A DNA stretch of 64,000 nt from a virus. The position numbers were made by a program, and so were the translations under genes. Positions within the stretch are counted from its first letter, which is position 1; each line of letters starts with the position of its first letter. The stretch is taken from positions 62,001-126,000 of the IMG/VR virus record IMGVR_UViG_3300047548_001122, one strand, 5' to 3'. The notes beneath the pieces are model-generated. The model made no database searches, had not been told where the DNA came from, and saw nothing but the letters and a program-made list of their open reading frames with translations. This document shows positions 47,101 to 54,907 of the stretch, piece after piece.

Positions 47101-48889
47101 ACAAAACACCGTTGTATCAGCTAGTTTTATGAAACCTGATGGTTCTAAGTATTATATCTTAGATACCGCAAACGATAAAGTATACCAATACTCAACTTCA
47201 AATAATTTTGTTTTGCAAGATTTTGCTTTGGAACAAGAATATGATTATAATCAGTATGGTATAAAAATAGGATCTACAGCATCATCCAGATTAGTTGTTA
47301 CAGCAAATTCATTATTAAACATTTATAATAATGATGAATTTACAATTCATTTTAATTTTAATCCTACTGTTTCTGGACTTACCACACCAGTCATTTTTTA
47401 CCTGGGTTCTTCTGCGACAAACAGAGCTTATATTGCGGTAAATGCTACTGGACAATTATTTTATTATGCCAATAATGGAATAGGAACAAACAACAGTACA
47501 ACGGTCTTTACTAATAATAGAATTGAAACCAATAATTGGTATCATTTTGCATTTGTTAAGAGTGCAAACAATTATAATGCTTTCTTAAATGGTGAATTAA
47601 TAGGAACTGCAAATACTACAGTTAGACCACTAGGAACACTAAATTTAACTTTAGGATTCCCTCAACACGACTCTGTTGTTACAAATTTATATAACGGTTT
47701 AATTATTAAAGATTTTGAAATTTTAGCGAATCAATCTTTATATACGGCAAATTTTTCTCCAGAAATTACTACCGCCGGTGATTACATTTCAAAACCTATA
47801 GAAAAATCAGCGAATACGATAATTTTGTTGGCACAGAGCTCTAATGTAACCACAGATAGTTCAAATAATAATTTAGCTGCTACAGTAGCAGGTGTTGTTA
47901 CTTCTGAAAAAATTATTACTAATACCGCCACATCTTTATTCTTTAGTAATACTGGTTCAAACATGTACATTTTCGGCACCGACAATGATTTATTGGCATC
48001 ATATGACCTTTCTTCAAGTTGGAATGTTTCTACCGCATCGATAACATATAAACCAAATAATTCTGCGGTATTATTTTACACCGACGATGTAAGAGAGTAC
48101 TCTCCAGGTGGAATTCATGTGAATGGTGATGGAACAAATTTATATGTTGTTGGTACTAACGGTTCTTGGAAAGTGTATCAATTCACTTTGAATACTCCAC
48201 ACGATTTGAGTTCCATATCTTCACAGTTTAAACAATTTAGTATTATTGAACAAACAAAGGAAGCTAGAGGTATTACTTTTAGTCCAGATGGTAAACAAAT
48301 GTATATTTGTGGTGGCAACAGTAATCCAATCGCAGCTGCAACAGGATCCGTATACTCATATAATTTATCAACTCCATGGGATATAACGACATCTGAATAT
48401 TATGAAGAAATGGTAGTAACACCTTTAGAAGCTTATCCTACTGGAGTTAGATTCCGTGAAGATGGAACGCACATGTATGTTATGGGAACAATTGGATCTG
48501 ACATTACACCTTATGTGTTAAGTACTCCTTGGAAAATAAGTACCGCAACAGCATTAAGTGAACTAAAATTAACCACGGTTTTAACAACACCGACTCAAAC
48601 AACTTTAACTCAAATTGGTTCACCTCAAGATTTTGATTGGTTAGATAACGGTAATTATCTATATACTGTAGGTTCAACGACACTATCTAGTAATACTATA
48701 AATATAATACAGCACAGAAGTTTAAATAATGCTTATTCTACAGGAATACGTGATGGAGTAATCACTCTTCCATTAGATACCACATATTATACTGGAAATA
48801 TTTCAGGTATTTCTGTTAAATCTGATGGTAAACAAATGTGGGCTGTAGATGCTGCGAACGCTGTTATACAGCAATTCAACTTATATTAA
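41135..48889 (+). CDS. Giant adhesin (2584 residues) with beta-propeller repeats and two LamG-like domains
   Basis: The N-terminal 60 residues look like a phage attachment module. The rest is roughly three dozen copies of a 45-50-residue repeat with the pattern D/NGTKMYVVGT ... VYQYSLSTPWDVSTATY, typical of YVTN-type or related beta-propeller blades. Two laminin-G/concanavalin-like domains interrupt them: about residues 505-660 (FTVECWVYIP, NTWTHVAVSREG, LRLFINGNLE) and about 2055-2210 (FTIHFNFNP, NNWYHFAFVKSA, YNAFLNGELI). LamG domains commonly bind sugars. Several propellers in a row would make a very large receptor-binding surface. No membrane segment or signal peptide is seen. It is probably a virion adhesin, by composition and position. 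Confidence 0.82.
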   Translation: MNRGIIGKRLLSPSNRVSSFSANGTVFTLEDIYEASYSAEGLTSQWVKNKYSPLSTKYPLLTNTNSFSFATQTTAAQCCTMSEDGTKLYIASNTTVYTYNLSVAYDITTAVFSSSWVILGETTAKGMYFKPDGTRLFIIGNTGDDITWYDLSEAWNVNSATLVSQQLVGSTGLTGLTFNSDGTKLFVVDLTSELIYAYNLSTAWTPSSLDAGTTYPISTGTLTSGFIEFNSDGTKMYVGDNATTLDKYLLEFKLTTAYDITTATLQGRLSLMELLGGGYPTSGSKSVINVEDFRFSNGGNNGLFLTASVVWNVPLPSTREFGFFGQTSIISYLNSVTEGQGIYFKPDGTSYYITDSLDDAVYEYSMTTPWDISTSGLVRTERNFFTQDGNATDIWFKPDGTIMYLIGNDNDNIYQYTLGTAWDISTATYSGISFYVGYEDTSPTSFCLSEDGLYLFVIGSQKDVVFKYTLKTAWAIGSAVLDAYSHYTTPIGEGNRSLYFNGVDTSYVSLSGSGFNWGTGDFTVECWVYIPNVSRDNTIARMSLNSGWSIKINDTGELQWAFSSPIATTTTKIQANTWTHVAVSREGTDLRLFINGNLENTVTHSGNYIYSGTVYIGSNLSTGFLGNIYGLRFVDQAVYTSSFVRPVSPPITTPETILKTALYTTIIDGSTYNRTLTVSGTVEVNTAYPFSSTTYLGAVMKPDGTKSYLLNKGNYKIYQYASGNTNYDFVNVTPEKELYIGNKSTSSEDFFINNDGNKLFILDSGTKEIIQYGLTDTWNIANATFQYNTLVSELELTPTKFTFNSDGKKLFVYGSTNKRVVEYNLTESWNIATASIDTNKIPAPGQYGTNTGTSYEILFNDILIANSGNTMYTLGQTNEEIREYPLDTPYNPYTAVYNTTNYDASLLDPQGMFINYDEGADKLYITNATSVRQYTLKVPRKLYSSAYDNVFFTPSPAITIKDVSLSNTGDRLYLLSDAGTEQIYQYDLELPWNVGKNTAKGTYNFTAYGETVPVSMYFKRDGTKFYIIGQTLDRVLEFNMATAWNVTTAYQDLFYTSPTETSPQDIYFSNNGTKMYIVGTLAPAKVNEYSLSVPWEAGTATYSSNVQVVIKDNTPTGISFSNNGSSLYVVGSANDSVHQYTLSTPWDVSTATFLQTKSVATEDTVPTAVQFSNTGNRMFVLGTTGDDINQYELSVNYDVSTASFTRLQSIAAQDITAQGMYFKPDGTQLFLAGATNDIVYSYNLSEAWNIATISLANTKSIAAQQTVPNGIHMSDDGLSMYIIGTTPVGVHQYRLTESWNVATANYASFSVSTQTAAPTGVSFANNGTKMYVMSASGAGSGNVHQYSLSTPWSVGTATFERSSANTIPLTFENLPTDFNFNDIGTKIFIAGTARDIVTTLELTEAWNVSTIRVNPVNKYNVFSLDITGTGIDFANDGTSFIFTGSTNDRIHRVSLTEAWNLRTNSTVTSASLPSSVLNPTGCVWANNGNTLVVSTATQVIEYPTSVTYNVANLYGPRFSLVTQDTAMNDIYFKPDGKSFYTVSSTTSGRVHQYDMNVAWQVATANFARSLIVTVRDISPTGIWFRPEGNSMYVVGTANDTISQYNLSSAWNIGTATYASLSLGIAAIEGTASGICFANNGTKLYVVGQTGDNIREYTLSTPWLLSSATLTRNSSILAFDTTSTGLYIDPTSSYMAVVGGSNDNIQLYTFGQAGNIATLSAASSRSVAGLGGSPSGIYFKPEGDVLYVTDLSTDYVHQINLTEAWNVSSGYYGVTTLAPVVGATTEVDIQGIRYANNGYDLYVLGSTNDSIYQYKLEEPFKANSGIFFGSKSIANLEINATGFTIDNDASQIFVIGTAAAGSEKISRLRFLSNNNIHTLQTDYLSLTEKETDVRGIALSNDNTQLIVVGDTVSPNLHRYSLANSNVLSTGTYAESIPVSSALNPNKVLIKDTDEMVVHISSTDGNVLDYILNSPNTLTGAELRNSFNTSTQNTVVSASFMKPDGSKYYILDTANDKVYQYSTSNNFVLQDFALEQEYDYNQYGIKIGSTASSRLVVTANSLLNIYNNDEFTIHFNFNPTVSGLTTPVIFYLGSSATNRAYIAVNATGQLFYYANNGIGTNNSTTVFTNNRIETNNWYHFAFVKSANNYNAFLNGELIGTANTTVRPLGTLNLTLGFPQHDSVVTNLYNGLIIKDFEILANQSLYTANFSPEITTAGDYISKPIEKSANTIILLAQSSNVTTDSSNNNLAATVAGVVTSEKIITNTATSLFFSNTGSNMYIFGTDNDLLASYDLSSSWNVSTASITYKPNNSAVLFYTDDVREYSPGGIHVNGDGTNLYVVGTNGSWKVYQFTLNTPHDLSSISSQFKQFSIIEQTKEARGITFSPDGKQMYICGGNSNPIAAATGSVYSYNLSTPWDITTSEYYEEMVVTPLEAYPTGVRFREDGTHMYVMGTIGSDITPYVLSTPWKISTATALSELKLTTVLTTPTQTTLTQIGSPQDFDWLDNGNYLYTVGSTTLSSNTINIIQHRSLNNAYSTGIRDGVITLPLDTTYYTGNISGISVKSDGKQMWAVDAANAVIQQFNLY

Positions 48890-48907
48890 TGATTTTATGG
48901 AGTAGTT

Positions 48908-49561
48908 ATGTCTGTTTTGATTTGCATGCCGTCTTATGGCGGTATTGTTAGTGATAAAACCGCAATTTCACTTTTTAACTTAGGTAAAACTTTAGTTAGA
49001 AATAATATCGATCATGGAATTTTATCCATGAGTAATCAATCACTAATCACAAGAGGCCGTTCCAAAATGGCCAATTTTTTCCTCAATAATACCGAATACG
49101 AATATCTTTTCTTTTTAGATTCTGATATAGGTTTCGATCCAAATGACGTTTTAAAATTGTTGTCACACAAAAAAGATATAGTTTCTGGTGCCTATCCTAT
49201 GAAATCTATACCTTTAGAGTGGAATTTTTCTCTGAGTCAAAATGGTAAAAGAGAAAATGATCTTGTGGCAATCGATAGAATTGGTATAGGTTTTACTCTA
49301 ATTCATAGAAACGTTTTTGAATCATTAATAAAAAAATACGGTGAAGAATTAAAATTCATGCCAAAAGAATCTAAAAACGAAGTACTAACAATTGAAGAAT
49401 TAAATAATTCTTATCATTTTTTTTCAGAACTAAAATACCAAAATACTTATTTACCTGAAGATTTAAGTTTTTTTGAAAGAGCAAAAAACTGCGGTTTTCA
49501 ACCTTGGATGGACGTTTCAATTAATTTGTCTCATGTAGGTTCTTACGTATTTAAGGAATAA
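48908..49561 (+). CDS. GT-A-type glycosyltransferase
   Basis: 217 residues. VLICMPSYGGIVSDKTAISL opens a GT-A fold, ITRGRSKMANFFL follows and FFLDSDIGFDP (DSD at 71-73) is the metal/nucleotide-sugar site. Late residues YLPEDLSFFERAKNCGFQPWMD, then LSHVG, match the acceptor and catalytic region of this phage-type family. It lies 18 bases after the giant adhesin gene and just before a GT4 gene, so it may glycosylate virion proteins or host surface sugars. The direction of this effect is not known. Confidence 0.8.
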   Translation: MSVLICMPSYGGIVSDKTAISLFNLGKTLVRNNIDHGILSMSNQSLITRGRSKMANFFLNNTEYEYLFFLDSDIGFDPNDVLKLLSHKKDIVSGAYPMKSIPLEWNFSLSQNGKRENDLVAIDRIGIGFTLIHRNVFESLIKKYGEELKFMPKESKNEVLTIEELNNSYHFFSELKYQNTYLPEDLSFFERAKNCGFQPWMDVSINLSHVGSYVFKE

Positions 49562-49562
49562 T

Positions 49563-51323
49563 ATGATATCTGGTGCTACGCAATCTTCCTTTAATTTTTT
49601 GTTTGAACATTTTGATGTACCTGAAAATGTAGTTATTGATTTTGATCCTAATAATTTGGTTTTGTACAAAGAAAAAATTAAGATACTTTGGGCACACTAT
49701 AACTGCGATCAACCATTATACCAAAACATTAATTGGGATAGTATTACTCATATAGTTTGCGTTTCAGAATGGGAGAAACAACAATTTATAAAACATTTAA
49801 AAATACCCGAAGATAAAATTAGTGTTATAAGAAATGGTGGTGCCGAATATTTTCAACCAAGTAAAAATAAATCAAAAACTTTAATTTACACTAGTACACC
49901 ATATAGAGGTTTAGAATATCTTCCTTATATTTTCACAAAAGTTTTAATTAAACATCCAGACGCTAAATTAAAAGTTTTTAGTGGTATGGAATTATATGGA
50001 TTACCAGACAATTATAACGAATTATATTCAATATTAAAAAGTATTCCTAACGTCGAAGTTTATAAACCTATTGAACATAAAAATTTGGTTGAACATTATC
50101 AAGATGCTGCAATTTTTTGTTACCCAAATATATGGGAAGAAACGTCATGTGTTTCGCTTATTGAATCTATGAGATGTGGTTGTTATCCTATTTTGTCTGA
50201 TATAGGAGCTCTTCGTGAAACATCGATGGGTTTTGGTAGTTTAATTAAAATGGATGGAGAAAATACTCCATCTGGTTGGAAACCTACAAGAGATTTTTTT
50301 GATAAATTTTCAGATGAAATAATACGTGTTTTAGATGACTATAAATACGATGAGAACATATCTAATTTTGCTTGTAACTATTATGATTGGAAAATAATTT
50401 CCGAAAAATGGGTAAAGTTGGTTGAAAGATTATTACAAAAGGAAAAAAACATGTCTTACGATGTTACAGAATTGGTTGAAATGCCTACTTCAAAAATAGT
50501 TAGTGATTCCGAAGTACTTAAAAAGGTTTATGACGATGTATTTAAATGGGAAAATTATGATAAAGAACATGCTCAAGGAAGAACTAATTTTCAAATAGAA
50601 AAATTTATTGCTCTAGATAATTTTACTATTGCTTCTTCCTTTACTGCTTTACTTAAAAATAGAAGAATTATGGCAGAAGGACTTTTTAGTAAAATTATTG
50701 AGATGAAAGAACGTCAAAGAGAATTTGATATGAAGTGGGAAAATACTCCTAAAGACAAACCTTTAGATAATGGTGGTAGTTATTCTTGGTATGATTTGGA
50801 TTCTTTAAAATTAGAAAACTATTTAAGATCATCTGAACTTGAAATTAGAGATAGAGTTCAACAAATAGAATTTTTTGATAAGTTATTAGATAAATTAATT
50901 GAGATGAATGGTGGCCCAATTACTAAAGAACAATTTGAAGAAGAAGATCATATCTATTGGGAAAGACGATTTGCTAATCAGGCATATGATGAGTTATTAA
51001 GTCAACAAACAGGAATCAGTATGGGTAATTTACATTCGATTCGTCGCGCAACAGCTCCAACCTTAGTCTCAAACGATGTAAATAGAATTAAAAATCCTTA
51101 TCCAGAATTAACAAAACTTATGTCTGATGATAAAAGTAAACAAGAATTTATTTTGGGGCTTCAACAAAAAGTTGTTGAAGGTATAGGTGAAGTTACTGGT
51201 ATAGATACTAAAAAGTTAGCTAACGAAAATGTGGCTGATAGAATTAGTTTACCAAATAAAATGCAAGAACAACAAATAGTATCACCAAAATCTTTGTTTA
51301 ATAAACAATATGTGAGTAATTAA
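49563..51323 (+). CDS. GT4 glycosyltransferase fused to a second, unknown domain
   Basis: 586 residues. Residues 1-295 are a GT-B family 4 enzyme: WDSITHIVCVSEWEKQQF, ISVIRNGGAEYF, KTLIYTSTPYRGLEYLP and EETSCVSLIESMRCGC with the EX7E-like donor-binding Glu pair. From residue 297 a different, mostly helical and charged sequence runs to the end (MSYDVTELVEMPTSK, QFEEEDHIYWERRF, ISLPNKMQEQQI). An AAAAGGA sequence at 50437-50443 precedes the Met at 50451, so the second half might also be made alone by internal initiation. It may have been a separate gene. The function of the second half is unknown. Confidence 0.8.
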   Translation: MISGATQSSFNFLFEHFDVPENVVIDFDPNNLVLYKEKIKILWAHYNCDQPLYQNINWDSITHIVCVSEWEKQQFIKHLKIPEDKISVIRNGGAEYFQPSKNKSKTLIYTSTPYRGLEYLPYIFTKVLIKHPDAKLKVFSGMELYGLPDNYNELYSILKSIPNVEVYKPIEHKNLVEHYQDAAIFCYPNIWEETSCVSLIESMRCGCYPILSDIGALRETSMGFGSLIKMDGENTPSGWKPTRDFFDKFSDEIIRVLDDYKYDENISNFACNYYDWKIISEKWVKLVERLLQKEKNMSYDVTELVEMPTSKIVSDSEVLKKVYDDVFKWENYDKEHAQGRTNFQIEKFIALDNFTIASSFTALLKNRRIMAEGLFSKIIEMKERQREFDMKWENTPKDKPLDNGGSYSWYDLDSLKLENYLRSSELEIRDRVQQIEFFDKLLDKLIEMNGGPITKEQFEEEDHIYWERRFANQAYDELLSQQTGISMGNLHSIRRATAPTLVSNDVNRIKNPYPELTKLMSDDKSKQEFILGLQQKVVEGIGEVTGIDTKKLANENVADRISLPNKMQEQQIVSPKSLFNKQYVSN

Positions 51324-51325
51324 TT

Positions 51326-51985
51326 ATGGAAGAAAATTTATTATCAAACATTTTAATAAAAAAAAATGTTTTGGATGAAGATGCTATTAAATTTTTAATG
51401 GATTTTGTAAGTAATAAAACAAAAAAAGATTTATCTGTTTTTGATCCAGAAAAATCAAATAAAACCGGTAAAATAGAAAGTTCTGTTGAAAAAGATATAA
51501 GAAACACACAATATATCGACTATTCGGAAATATATGAGTTGATTTATGATTTGTATAAAGATATTGTAAAAAATATTATAAATCCTTTTTATAATATTGA
51601 AGTCAAAGATTCTGAAATGCCTCAATTTTTACATTATGGTGTTGGAGGACATTACCGACCACATAATGATGCAGAAGCATTATGGAAAGCTCCAGACGGA
51701 GATATTTTTTGGAGAAAAAGTATGGACCGAGATTTAAGCACTGTACTTTTTCTAAATGATGATTATGAGGGGGGACACTTTGTTTTTCCGGAACTTAACA
51801 TTTATGTCAAACCTAAACCTGGTTTACTCATTTGTTTTCCTTCAAACCATCAGTATATTCACGCAGTTGATCCGGTTACAAAGGGTACCAGATATAGTAT
51901 AGTCAATTGGATGAGGGTAAAAGGTATAAAAACCGTCGAGGAACAGACTGAGGAAATAAACTCAAAGTACGGTATAGAGTCTTAA
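51326..51985 (+). CDS. 2-oxoglutarate/Fe(II)-dependent oxygenase (prolyl 4-hydroxylase-like)
   Basis: 219 residues. HYRPHNDAEALW holds the His113-x-Asp115 metal pair, YIHAVDPVTKGTRYSIVNW the distal His179 and Arg189 for 2-oxoglutarate. FLNDDYEGGHFVFPE and PKPGLLICFPS complete the jelly-roll pattern of P4H-type enzymes. The reaction would hydroxylate a protein side chain or small molecule using oxygen. Phages of marine cyanobacteria often carry such genes near tail genes, which has led to the idea of virion-protein modification; the substrate here is unknown. It sits 2 bases after the fused GT4 gene. Confidence 0.85.
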   Translation: MEENLLSNILIKKNVLDEDAIKFLMDFVSNKTKKDLSVFDPEKSNKTGKIESSVEKDIRNTQYIDYSEIYELIYDLYKDIVKNIINPFYNIEVKDSEMPQFLHYGVGGHYRPHNDAEALWKAPDGDIFWRKSMDRDLSTVLFLNDDYEGGHFVFPELNIYVKPKPGLLICFPSNHQYIHAVDPVTKGTRYSIVNWMRVKGIKTVEEQTEEINSKYGIES

Positions 51986-51997
51986 ACTACCAATAAG

Positions 51998-52005
51998 CAT
52001 AAATA
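51998..52005 (+). promoter_or_regulatory. Putative late promoter CATAAATA
   Basis: CATAAATA lies 33 bases before the ATG at 52039 in a 53-base gap. The sequence and position fit a T4-like late promoter for the propeller adhesin pair. Confidence 0.5.
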
Positions 52006-52038
52006 GTCTAAAATCGTAATTTTTCATAAGAGAAAAGA

Positions 52039-53487
52039 ATGACTATTACAAAAGTTATCAAAGATTTGATTGAAACCAATACTTACAATGAAATTGTATC
52101 GAATATTGGAAACACTCAACCCGTAACCATAAATTCTATAGTATTTGCAAATACACTTTTCACAAATACTTCCAATACTTCCATGTTAACAACAGGAGGG
52201 TATTTTAAATTATATGGAAACAACTATCAATCTGGTGCAAATGTATATCTAGACAAATATCTTGCAAGTAATACGAGATATGTTTCATCTAATGAATTAA
52301 GAGTAACTTTTTCCACTATCCCTGCTAAAACATATTCTTTATTTCTTTATAATCCAGACGGATCAAATGCAATAAAATATAAATCGTTTTTGGTACAAGG
52401 AGATAATACCATAGGTTATATTGCTGGAGGAACTGCAACTGGAGGTCCCGGTACAGGTACAGTTACTCGATATTCATCAGTTGAAAGGATAACGTTTTCT
52501 AATGATGCGACAACGCCAGACACGCGAGGAAACCTTCCAACAGATAGAGGTATATCATTTAGTTTTAATACAAATGAAAAAGGATATATTTCTTTAGGAA
52601 AAGTTGGTTCTTCCGCTTTAGGTACTTCAATAGGCAATTTAGTTAAAATACTATTCAATAATGACACTGCCTCCGCAACTACTTTTCCATATCCTTTTCC
52701 TACAGGTACTTTAACTCTTGGAAGTTCGGTACAAAATTCAACATACGGTTATCACGTATCAGGGTTTGGAATTCCTTCACCGGGTTCAATCGTATCTTCG
52801 ATTCTTAGAATGGATTTCCAAAATGAAGCTGCTACTCCAATTTCAAAGGGATCCATAGATTCTGCTAGAGGATATTCAACTGGCGCTTATAATAATACTT
52901 ATGGTTGGATAATAGGAGGTACAACAAGTACAATTTTTACAAGTAGTACTAGTTCCAGTAATGAAGGAGTTTCTTTAATTAGTAGAATAGATTTTTCTGC
53001 GGACACTAATATTAGTATTGTTAGAGGTCCAACTAGTACAAATTATTTTGCAGGAGTATCTGTTCAAAATCAAAATTATACTTGGTTTACTGGAGGATTA
53101 AGTAGTCACACTTATAATCCTGGAACACCAGCAACATTTGTATCAACCAACACCACTAACATTAAAAGATTCGATTTCAGTAATGATACAGTTGCAGCTA
53201 CAACAAGATTGCCTATAATTTCAACAGCTGATAAAACAGTGGGAGGCTCGAATGAAAATAATGATTATGGTTGGTTTCTTGGTGGCGCTGATGTTCCTTC
53301 CTCAGTAACAACAGCTCCCGTAGGTCCTACTTACCTACCAGAATTTTTGGATTATGCACCTTCAATAGGTGCTATAAGTCTGGTATATAGACTAACCTTT
53401 GCATCCGATACTTCTGCGGTTTCTTCTAGATCATCTTTAAATTTAGCTAGAAAAGGTGTAACTAGTTTTAACGGAATCAATACCTAA
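52039..53487 (+). CDS. Propeller-type adhesin A, with N-terminal IPT/TIG-like domain
   Basis: 482 residues. Residues 1-130 look like an attachment helix plus an immunoglobulin-like IPT/TIG domain (FKLYGNNYQSGANVYLD, SLFLYNPDGSNAIKYKS). Then come about six repeats of 45-60 residues with YGWIIGG / GYHVSGFG openings and R-I-x-F-S-N-D closings (ISRIDFSADT, IKRFDFSNDT), resembling Kelch-type propeller blades. It ends one base into the start of its paralog. Such propellers in phages usually bind host-surface sugars or proteins. No transport signal is seen. Confidence 0.75.
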   Translation: MTITKVIKDLIETNTYNEIVSNIGNTQPVTINSIVFANTLFTNTSNTSMLTTGGYFKLYGNNYQSGANVYLDKYLASNTRYVSSNELRVTFSTIPAKTYSLFLYNPDGSNAIKYKSFLVQGDNTIGYIAGGTATGGPGTGTVTRYSSVERITFSNDATTPDTRGNLPTDRGISFSFNTNEKGYISLGKVGSSALGTSIGNLVKILFNNDTASATTFPYPFPTGTLTLGSSVQNSTYGYHVSGFGIPSPGSIVSSILRMDFQNEAATPISKGSIDSARGYSTGAYNNTYGWIIGGTTSTIFTSSTSSSNEGVSLISRIDFSADTNISIVRGPTSTNYFAGVSVQNQNYTWFTGGLSSHTYNPGTPATFVSTNTTNIKRFDFSNDTVAATTRLPIISTADKTVGGSNENNDYGWFLGGADVPSSVTTAPVGPTYLPEFLDYAPSIGAISLVYRLTFASDTSAVSSRSSLNLARKGVTSFNGINT

Positions 53488-54869
53488 TGGCTATTACTAA
53501 AGTTATTAAGAGTTCTATAGATTCTAATACTGTTTTTAGAATTCGACAAGAAGTTAAACCAAATGAACAAACTGTAGGTATAACAAATATATATTATACT
53601 GATTCGTCGTATGCAAATACATCTAATACAACTATAAGTTCAAATGCCAATAGTTATATCAAAATTTTTGGATTTGGATTTCAACAAAACGCAAATGTAG
53701 TATTAGTACCTTCACAAAACACTTATTTGTATTCATCAGATGTAACTGATTTTTTTGAAAATGCAATAGAAGTAAATTCTTATTATGTAAATTGGGGTGA
53801 GTATAGAGCTCAAATAAATCAAAATTCAGCAAATACTTATCCTATCACAACAGAATACAATTTATTTTTAATCAATTCAGACGGTTCAAATGCAATCGTT
53901 AAAAGTGGATTAAATTATTCTAGTAGTAATGTAATTTATGGATGGACTGTTGGCGGTCATGATTCTAGCACAACAAATATTTCTTCAATTTATAGGTATG
54001 ATTTTAGTAATGAAACATTCCAATCTATCAACAATTTGAGTATTTCACAAGGACGAATAGCATCAATTTCTAATGATACGTTTGGATGGTTAATAGGTGG
54101 TTGTGTAAACAGTCCAACTCAAACTTCCACTTCAAACGTAGAAAGACTAAATTTATTTAATGATACCAGTGCAATTTCACAAAGGAATACTTTAACTAAA
54201 AATATTGGTGCAGCATCATCTGCAAAAACATCCGAATACGGTTATGTGATTGGTGGATATGCAAGAAACACACTTCCCACTAATGCTACTTATAGTACTA
54301 TAGATAGAATAGATTTATATAACGACTCTGTTATTTTATCTGAAAGAACTTCTATGTCATCTAATAGCATTAGTGAGCAAGCAACGGTGCAAAACGACAC
54401 TTATTTTTGGATAAATGGTGGAACTACTATTACTAATCCTATAACATTTAGTAGTAAAGTTTTAAGACTTGCTTTTTCTTCGGACACTTCTCAAGTTGAG
54501 CAAAGAGTAACGTTTGCAACAGGGCAATCAAGAAGTGCTGGAGTATATAATACAACATATGGCTGGTTTGGAGGAGGACAAATAGCAACACCAGCAGTAC
54601 TTTCTCAAGTAAATAGATTAACATTTTCTTCCGACACATCTGCTCTTTCAACCAGAGGTGCATTAAGTTATCCTAGATTTTATTTAAGTTCTACACAAGA
54701 TTCAACATATGGATGGTTTTTCGGTGGCTTGGGTCCAGGAACACCACAACCTTCACTTTCTTATGTTGATAGAATTACTTTTTCTAATGATACTGAAACC
54801 GCAACAACTAGATCAGATTTTCCAATATCCGTATATGGAATGTCATCGATGTCTAACTACCAAGTTTAA
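53487..54869 (+). CDS. Propeller-type adhesin B, paralog of the preceding gene
   Basis: 460 residues. MAITKVIKSSIDSNT and the following IPT/TIG-like domain match the previous protein in layout (IKIFGFGFQQNANVVLV, NLFLINSDGSNAIVKS). The repeats read YGWTVGG, FGWLIGG, YGYVIGG, YFWINGG, YGWFGGG and YGWFFGG with R-L-x-F-S-S-D endings, giving roughly six blades of a Kelch-like propeller. The start codon overlaps the stop of the previous gene. The blades of A and B differ enough that they probably recognise different ligands. Confidence 0.75.
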   Translation: MAITKVIKSSIDSNTVFRIRQEVKPNEQTVGITNIYYTDSSYANTSNTTISSNANSYIKIFGFGFQQNANVVLVPSQNTYLYSSDVTDFFENAIEVNSYYVNWGEYRAQINQNSANTYPITTEYNLFLINSDGSNAIVKSGLNYSSSNVIYGWTVGGHDSSTTNISSIYRYDFSNETFQSINNLSISQGRIASISNDTFGWLIGGCVNSPTQTSTSNVERLNLFNDTSAISQRNTLTKNIGAASSAKTSEYGYVIGGYARNTLPTNATYSTIDRIDLYNDSVILSERTSMSSNSISEQATVQNDTYFWINGGTTITNPITFSSKVLRLAFSSDTSQVEQRVTFATGQSRSAGVYNTTYGWFGGGQIATPAVLSQVNRLTFSSDTSALSTRGALSYPRFYLSSTQDSTYGWFFGGLGPGTPQPSLSYVDRITFSNDTETATTRSDFPISVYGMSSMSNYQV

Positions 54870-54873
54870 AACC

Positions 54874-54897
54874 TAGATGGCATAAATACTCCATCTA
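54874..54897 (+). promoter_or_regulatory. Late promoter CATAAATA inside an inverted repeat, before gp13
   Basis: TAGATGG (54874-54880) and CCATCTA (54891-54897) are perfect inverted arms with the 10-base loop CATAAATACT. The late-type motif itself is 54881-54888. The arms could form a hairpin or operator around the promoter; ATG 54908 is 19 bases past the motif, with AAGGAG between. Confidence 0.5.
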
Positions 54898-54907
54898 AGG
54901 AGAATTT

